Notes under the pieces: model-generated | Database searches by the model: none | What the model was told of the DNA's origin: nothing | Seen by the model: only the letters and a program-made list of their open reading frames with translations | In this document: positions 59,776 to 64,000 of the stretch, in pieces | Position numbering within the stretch: the stretch's first letter is position 1 | Layout of the letters: each line of letters begins with the position of its first letter | Position numbers and translations under genes: made by a program | Source of the DNA: Treponema sp. UBA6852 | Lineage (GTDB): Bacteria; Spirochaetota; Spirochaetia; Treponematales; Treponemataceae | Assembly: GCA_002449305.1 (NCBI GenBank) | Contig: DKDI01000048.1 | Span: 1 to 64,000, forward strand | DNA length: 64,000 bases | Reading direction: 5' to 3'

Positions 59776-61512
59776 TCAGTTTCTTATTGCATCAATATTG
59801 GCACTTCCCGCCTTTACAAACGGAAGAACGTTTTCATCTCTTTCTATTCTAAGCCGCACGAACCTAGGACCTTTTGAAAATGCCTTCTCTGCCCATAAAG
59901 AGTCTGAATTTGCATCAATAGATTCAATTCCGAATCCCTCCGAAATTTTCAGCAAATCAGGATTCTTTATAAACTCACTTGCACTGTAGTTCTTTTCAAA
60001 AAGATATTCCTGCTGCTGATGAACCATTCCAAGCACGCCGTTTTCAAGAACAATAACTGTAACATTTAAGTTAAGCTCGCTCAAAGTCGCAAGCTCCTGA
60101 AGATTCATAAGAATGCTTCCGTCTCCAGAAATACACACAATCTTCTTTTCAGGATTTGCAATAGCAGCTCCAATAGCAGCAGGCAAACCAAAGCCCATAG
60201 TTCCCAAAGAACCGCTTGTTAAAAACTGACGAGGATATTCCACAGGATAATACTGAGCTGCCCACATCTGGTGCTGTCCTACATCCGTTGTAACAATTAT
60301 ATCTTTTGAAGAAAGCCCCGCTTTTTTTGCATTCAAAGGAATTTCATTTATAAACTTACGCGGATTTACTGAATCTGTTTTTTTTCCACGTCCAAGCTCA
60401 AAGCTTTCTGTCTGCTTAAAAATAGAACAAAGAGATTCCAGCCACGACTTCCTTTGAGTGGCAAATTTCTTATCATCATATTCTTTTATTCTTGAAACAA
60501 GAAGAGGAAGAGCTACTTCAACATCGCAAACTAAAGAGCAGCTAGAAGGGAGTATTTTATTTATTTCAGCAGCGTCAATATCTATATGAAGAATTTTTGC
60601 TTCCGGGCAGAATTTCGCAATCACACCTGTAGCTCTGTCATCAAAGCGCACTCCCATTGCAAGAACCACATCAGCATCATGCATTGCCTTGTTTGCCGCA
60701 TAAGAGCCGTGCATTCCAACCATGCCAAGATTGCTTTTAAAGTTCTTAGGCAATGAGCCAATGCCCATAAGGCTTGTTACAGCCACAGCATCAAAAGACT
60801 CAAGAAGATTTTTTATACTAGATGAAGCCACAGGTGAATTACATCCGCCTCCAATATAAAACACAGGACGTTCAGCAGACAAAAGAGCCTGTGCCATTTC
60901 TTCAACAACACAAGGAATTTTATCTTCTGGAGTAGAAAACTTTCTTGCAAAAACAGATTTCTTTACTTCCTCAGAGGAGCGGATTTTAGGCCATTCTTCA
61001 AATTCCGCAAATCCAGTCTGAACGTCGCGCGGAACATCTACAAGAACCGGTCCAGGACGTCCGCTAGAAGCAATTTCAAATGCAAGAGGAATTGCTGTAA
61101 GAAGTTCTGAAACAGACTTTACCATCATGCTGTGCTTTGTAATAGGGAAAGAAAGACCGAATGTATCAGCTTCCTGAAAAGCATCCGTTCCAATTAAAGA
61201 TGTATTAACCTGGCCTGTAATTGCAACAATTGGAATTGAATCGCACCTTGCATCCGCAATGGCAGTAAGAAGATTCATTGCGCCAGGTCCGGAAGTCGCC
61301 ATGCAAACAGCGGGAATCCCTGTTGAACGAGACATTCCCTGAGCAATAAAGCCAGCAGCCTGTTCATGGCGCACTAAAATATGTTTTATAGAAGATTTAT
61401 TCAATTCATCGTACAAAGGAAGAATCTGACCTCCCGGAATTCCTGCGACAAACTTAACGCCTTCCATTTCAAGAAGCTTTAAAATAATCTGTGAACCTGT
61501 AGCTTTTATCAT
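59776..61512 (-). CDS. ilvB: acetolactate synthase large subunit
   Basis: A 578-residue ThDP- and FAD-dependent enzyme for valine, leucine and isoleucine synthesis. The N-terminal FVAGIPGGQILPLYDEL, the catalytic glutamate region HEQAAGFIAQGMSR, the FAD domain and the C-terminal ThDP motif CISGDGSILMNLQELATLSE leading to LENGVLGMVHQQQE are present. It is the biosynthetic rather than the catabolic form by its length and motif set. No ilvN regulatory subunit adjoins it. There is no Shine-Dalgarno site; TATAAA (61521-61526 on the minus strand) is eight bases before the ATG. Divergent from the DUF4912 gene. Confidence 0.93.
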   Translation of the reverse strand: MIKATGSQIILKLLEMEGVKFVAGIPGGQILPLYDELNKSSIKHILVRHEQAAGFIAQGMSRSTGIPAVCMATSGPGAMNLLTAIADARCDSIPIVAITGQVNTSLIGTDAFQEADTFGLSFPITKHSMMVKSVSELLTAIPLAFEIASSGRPGPVLVDVPRDVQTGFAEFEEWPKIRSSEEVKKSVFARKFSTPEDKIPCVVEEMAQALLSAERPVFYIGGGCNSPVASSSIKNLLESFDAVAVTSLMGIGSLPKNFKSNLGMVGMHGSYAANKAMHDADVVLAMGVRFDDRATGVIAKFCPEAKILHIDIDAAEINKILPSSCSLVCDVEVALPLLVSRIKEYDDKKFATQRKSWLESLCSIFKQTESFELGRGKKTDSVNPRKFINEIPLNAKKAGLSSKDIIVTTDVGQHQMWAAQYYPVEYPRQFLTSGSLGTMGFGLPAAIGAAIANPEKKIVCISGDGSILMNLQELATLSELNLNVTVIVLENGVLGMVHQQQEYLFEKNYSASEFIKNPDLLKISEGFGIESIDANSDSLWAEKAFSKGPRFVRLRIERDENVLPFVKAGSANIDAIRN

Positions 61513-61591
61513 TCCGCCATTTTATAAAAAAAGACGCCTATTTTCAACAACTTTTATTGCCACTAGTTACCAATGAACATCGGAATCTACA

Positions 61592-61620
61592 TTGACAAAA
61601 GTTTCTTTTTTAGCGATTAT
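61592..61620 (+). promoter_or_regulatory. promoter of the DUF4912/GH57 genes, short leader
   Basis: TTGACA (61592-61597) and GATTAT (61615-61620) with a 17-bp spacer. Nine bases separate the -10 from the ATG at 61630, and no ribosome-binding site fits in between. Confidence 0.65.
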
Positions 61621-61629
61621 TAGCAGGTT

Positions 61630-62295
61630 ATGAAATTTGTATCCCGACAGCAACTAGAGGCAATGTCAACATCACAACTTATCGCCTTTGCTGATAAATA
61701 TGGAATAGATATTCCTGGCGACCTTGACCGCCGTTTTATAATTGGAGAGCTTTTAGAGGCGGAAGAAGAGTCTGAATCAACAGAAAAAAAGCCAGAAGTT
61801 CAAATTTCAGACGATGATGAGCCAGTTCCAGACACTCTTCCAAAAACATACAACAATACTTGCATAGATGCCGTTATCAGAAATCCAGCATGGCTTTTTG
61901 TGCTTTGGGACATAAAGGAATCTGACGTTTCAACACTGTCTCAAGATTTTTCATTTGAAAGCGCATTTCTCCATATTTCATTTTTTGACTCTGCTGAATC
62001 AGAAAAATCAGACGATTCTTTTGATGTAAAAATTCCTCTTGAACCAAACGAGCAGTATATTATGATTCCAGGCGGAAAAAAGTTTGCAAGAATAGACCTT
62101 GCAGCTTCTTTCAGCGGAAAAAGCGCAGAAATTCTTGCATCAACTAGAATGATTGAAATTCCAGAAGAAAGCAAAAAAATTATTGAAATGCAGCCGGGAA
62201 AAAAGTTTGACTTTCCGCCGCTTGTACAGCTTTCCGGAATAAAGAAAATTCTGCATGACAACTTCCTGAACCATAGACAGTCATTTTCAAACTAA
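61630..62295 (+). CDS. DUF4912 domain protein
   Basis: A 221-residue cytoplasmic protein. An N-terminal SAP/Rho-N-like helical part (QQLEAMSTSQLIAFADKYGI, about residues 7-50), an acidic linker, and a DUF4912 domain from about 75: CIDAVIRNPAWLFVLWDIKE (the family has 'D...L.RDP.W..VYW') and LEPNEQYIMIPGGKKFARID. The DUF4912 domain is a beta fold suspected to bind carbohydrate or nucleic acid. It is 11 bp upstream of a GH57 branching-enzyme homologue, a linkage I recall from other bacteria. No Shine-Dalgarno site. Confidence 0.82.
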   Translation: MKFVSRQQLEAMSTSQLIAFADKYGIDIPGDLDRRFIIGELLEAEEESESTEKKPEVQISDDDEPVPDTLPKTYNNTCIDAVIRNPAWLFVLWDIKESDVSTLSQDFSFESAFLHISFFDSAESEKSDDSFDVKIPLEPNEQYIMIPGGKKFARIDLAASFSGKSAEILASTRMIEIPEESKKIIEMQPGKKFDFPPLVQLSGIKKILHDNFLNHRQSFSN

Positions 62296-62306
62296 AGGAA
62301 TCAACA

Positions 62307-63896
62307 ATGTCTGAAAAAAAACTTGTTTTAATAATTGAAGCGAACCAAGGTTATATTCCACAGACCGAAGATAAAGAAGGTTTTCAGGTTCAATATAGCC
62401 TGCTTTTTTCCGCAATAACAGAAACTTACATTCCACTTTTGAATATGTTCTGCCAGCTTGAAAAAGAAAATATTCCCTTCAAGCTCGGGCTTGTAATTTC
62501 ACCATCAATTTGCACGCTTCTTTCTGATTCAAGAATTCAAGACAAATATATAGAATATCTTGACGAGCTGATCAAGCTTGGAGATGCAGAAGTTTTAAGA
62601 TGCAAAGATTCCAATTGCCTTGAGCAGGCAAAAAACTGTCTTGAATTTATAGAGAAAACTAAAGCAGACTTTACAGAAACCTATGAGAAAAATCTTCTTG
62701 GAAAAATAAAATACTTTGAAAAGCTCGGCATTCTTGAGCTTATTCCAACTGCCGCAACATTTTCGTATCTTCCACACTATAGCGATTACGCAGAAGCCAT
62801 TAATGCTCAAATAGAAACAGGACTTTATTCGCAGAGAAATTTTTTTGGTGACACAGGAGACGGATTCTGGCTTCCATATATGGGCTGGGATAAGAATCTT
62901 GAAAGACCGCTACGTTCTTATGGAGTAAATTATACTATTCTTGACGCAAGGGCAATTTTATTTTCTGAGCAGTGCCCGCAAGAAGGAATATTTTCGCCTG
63001 TCAGAACAAAAAGCTCGCTTGTAATTTTCGGAAGTGATCCAGACACTCTGCAAGACATAGCAGGCGAAGAGGGGATTTCTACGAATGAAGCCTATCGCTC
63101 ACAAATCCGCGATATAGGATTTGACCTTGAGCAGGAAAAACTCGGCGATTTCTTTGGAAAAACAGACGCAAGAATTCCAACCGGATTCAAATATTGGAGC
63201 AACGAAAGCGAAGATAACAACCTTGTTCCTTATAATTCTGCACAAGCAAAAAAACAGATTATAAAAGACGCTCTTAGCTTTTACAGTTCCAAGGCAGAAA
63301 AACTTGAACAAGCAGCAAATATAATGGAGGAAAAAGACGCAGTTCTAGTATGCACAATTCCAGCTGAATTTCTTGGGCAGAAATGGCATGAAGGCGTTGA
63401 ATGGCTTGAAAATGTAATCAGATGCCGTGCAAGCAAAAGAGGATTTGAATTTGAACTTTGCAAAAATCTTATAGACAAGCAGTTTTCCTTGCCTAAAATT
63501 GAGCCTTACCAATGCTCTGCAAATGGCTTGGGATACGGAGAAGATCTTTTGGACAATTCCAACAGCTGGATGATACGCTACACAAGAAAAGCAACACAGC
63601 GCATAATAGACCTTGCAGAAAGATTTCCTTCTGAAACTTCACTAAAAGAACGTCTTTTGAATATGGCGGCAAAACAAGTGCTTTTAGCGCAAAGCGGAGA
63701 CTGGCCAGCAATGATTCATGACAGAAAAACACCAGATTATATAAAAGAAATATTCAAAGATGAAATTCTTTCTTTCACACGTGTGTTTGACTCACTAGCA
63801 AGCAACACTGTAAGCACAGAATGGCTAACTTCATGTGAAAGAAAAAATACAATATTCCCATGGCTAAACTACAGAATTTTCAGCAAAAAGAAATAA
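62307..63896 (+). CDS. GH57 branching-enzyme-like protein with substituted catalytic residues
   Basis: A 529-residue protein of the GH57/DUF1957 (AmyC) group. Family segments are clear: TAATFSYLPHYSDYAEAINA, SQIRDIGFD, RIPTGFKYW and KWHEGVEWLENV. The expected nucleophile glutamate in 'GFWLPE' is tyrosine (GFWLPYMGW, Y191). The expected acid/base aspartate near 'FDTELFG' is proline (IPAEFLG, P352), and the N-terminal 'HxHLPY' is IIEANQGYIP. It therefore probably lacks hydrolase and branching activity and may be a binding or regulatory protein. AAAGGA precedes the ATG. Paired with the DUF4912 gene 11 bp upstream. Confidence 0.8.
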   Translation: MSEKKLVLIIEANQGYIPQTEDKEGFQVQYSLLFSAITETYIPLLNMFCQLEKENIPFKLGLVISPSICTLLSDSRIQDKYIEYLDELIKLGDAEVLRCKDSNCLEQAKNCLEFIEKTKADFTETYEKNLLGKIKYFEKLGILELIPTAATFSYLPHYSDYAEAINAQIETGLYSQRNFFGDTGDGFWLPYMGWDKNLERPLRSYGVNYTILDARAILFSEQCPQEGIFSPVRTKSSLVIFGSDPDTLQDIAGEEGISTNEAYRSQIRDIGFDLEQEKLGDFFGKTDARIPTGFKYWSNESEDNNLVPYNSAQAKKQIIKDALSFYSSKAEKLEQAANIMEEKDAVLVCTIPAEFLGQKWHEGVEWLENVIRCRASKRGFEFELCKNLIDKQFSLPKIEPYQCSANGLGYGEDLLDNSNSWMIRYTRKATQRIIDLAERFPSETSLKERLLNMAAKQVLLAQSGDWPAMIHDRKTPDYIKEIFKDEILSFTRVFDSLASNTVSTEWLTSCERKNTIFPWLNYRIFSKKK

Positions 63897-64000
63897 CAAA
63901 GAATACTACATTGGATGAAGTTGATTTTTAAGAAACTGTATTTTGAGTTATTTCTATGTGGTGCAAAGAAACAAAAAAAACTCAAAATTGAATCTATTCC

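Overview
The window looks like a chromosomal stretch of a spirochaete, most probably a gut- or rumen-type Treponema. The base composition is AT-rich. There is a seven-gene V-type (not F-type) ATPase operon that includes the DUF2764 gene typical of spirochaetes, plus a DUF4954 protein, an adjacent DUF4912/GH57 pair, and many secreted or outer-membrane proteins with Treponema-like signal peptides. The genus is inferred from gene content; no rRNA is present to confirm it.

Layout. 1-2100: tail of an Rpn-type nuclease gene, a tRNA with a CAT anticodon, ornithine carbamoyltransferase and a small secreted protein. 2100-9214 (+): NrnA-like DHH phosphoesterase, a sigma-factor-like protein behind a possible sigma-54 promoter, RdgB, and a polysaccharide block (GT4 glycosyltransferase, polyprenyl-phosphate sugar transferase, Omp85-like outer-membrane protein). 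9216-23298 (-): TPR protein and IspG; V-ATPase subunits E, DUF2764, A, B, D, I, K with galactose mutarotase upstream; two small uncharacterised proteins; an outer-membrane barrel and a LolA-like protein. 23348-30309 (-): two FtsX/LolC-type permeases without a visible ATPase, then leuA preceded by a leucine-codon leader peptide and terminator (classical attenuation), then DUF4954. 30393-35573: a catalytically degenerate M16 protein, 5-formyl-THF cyclo-ligase, dGTPase-like HD protein and a cysteine-cluster protein. 35622-38469 (+): a galactan-use locus (secreted CBM61-like protein, a lipoprotein frameshifted at a run of nine G, and a GH53 endo-galactanase lipoprotein).

38724-50543 (-) is the most unusual region: six collinear genes encoding two lipoproteins, a DUF4384 protein, an ARMT1/DUF89-type phosphatase fused to membrane helices, a caspase-PEGA-beta-barrel protein and a WD40-caspase protein. 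A divergent XRE regulator with repeated TATATCAA sites lies at its head. It reads as an envelope-located caspase system and is the best candidate here for an undescribed system. Next to it is a complete IS21-family element (51030-53384) with a 4-bp target duplication and then about 670 bp of dyad-rich non-coding DNA.

54058-64000: an IHF-like/DUF4469 protein, transketolase, EIIA-Ntr-like protein with a conserved partner, nitroreductase, acetolactate synthase large subunit, DUF4912 protein, and a GH57 branching-enzyme homologue whose catalytic positions are substituted.

A window-wide signal is that about a dozen genes have no Shine-Dalgarno sequence and instead carry a -10 hexamer 6-10 bp before the ATG, as expected for leaderless or nearly leaderless mRNAs. 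Several are in divergent pairs.
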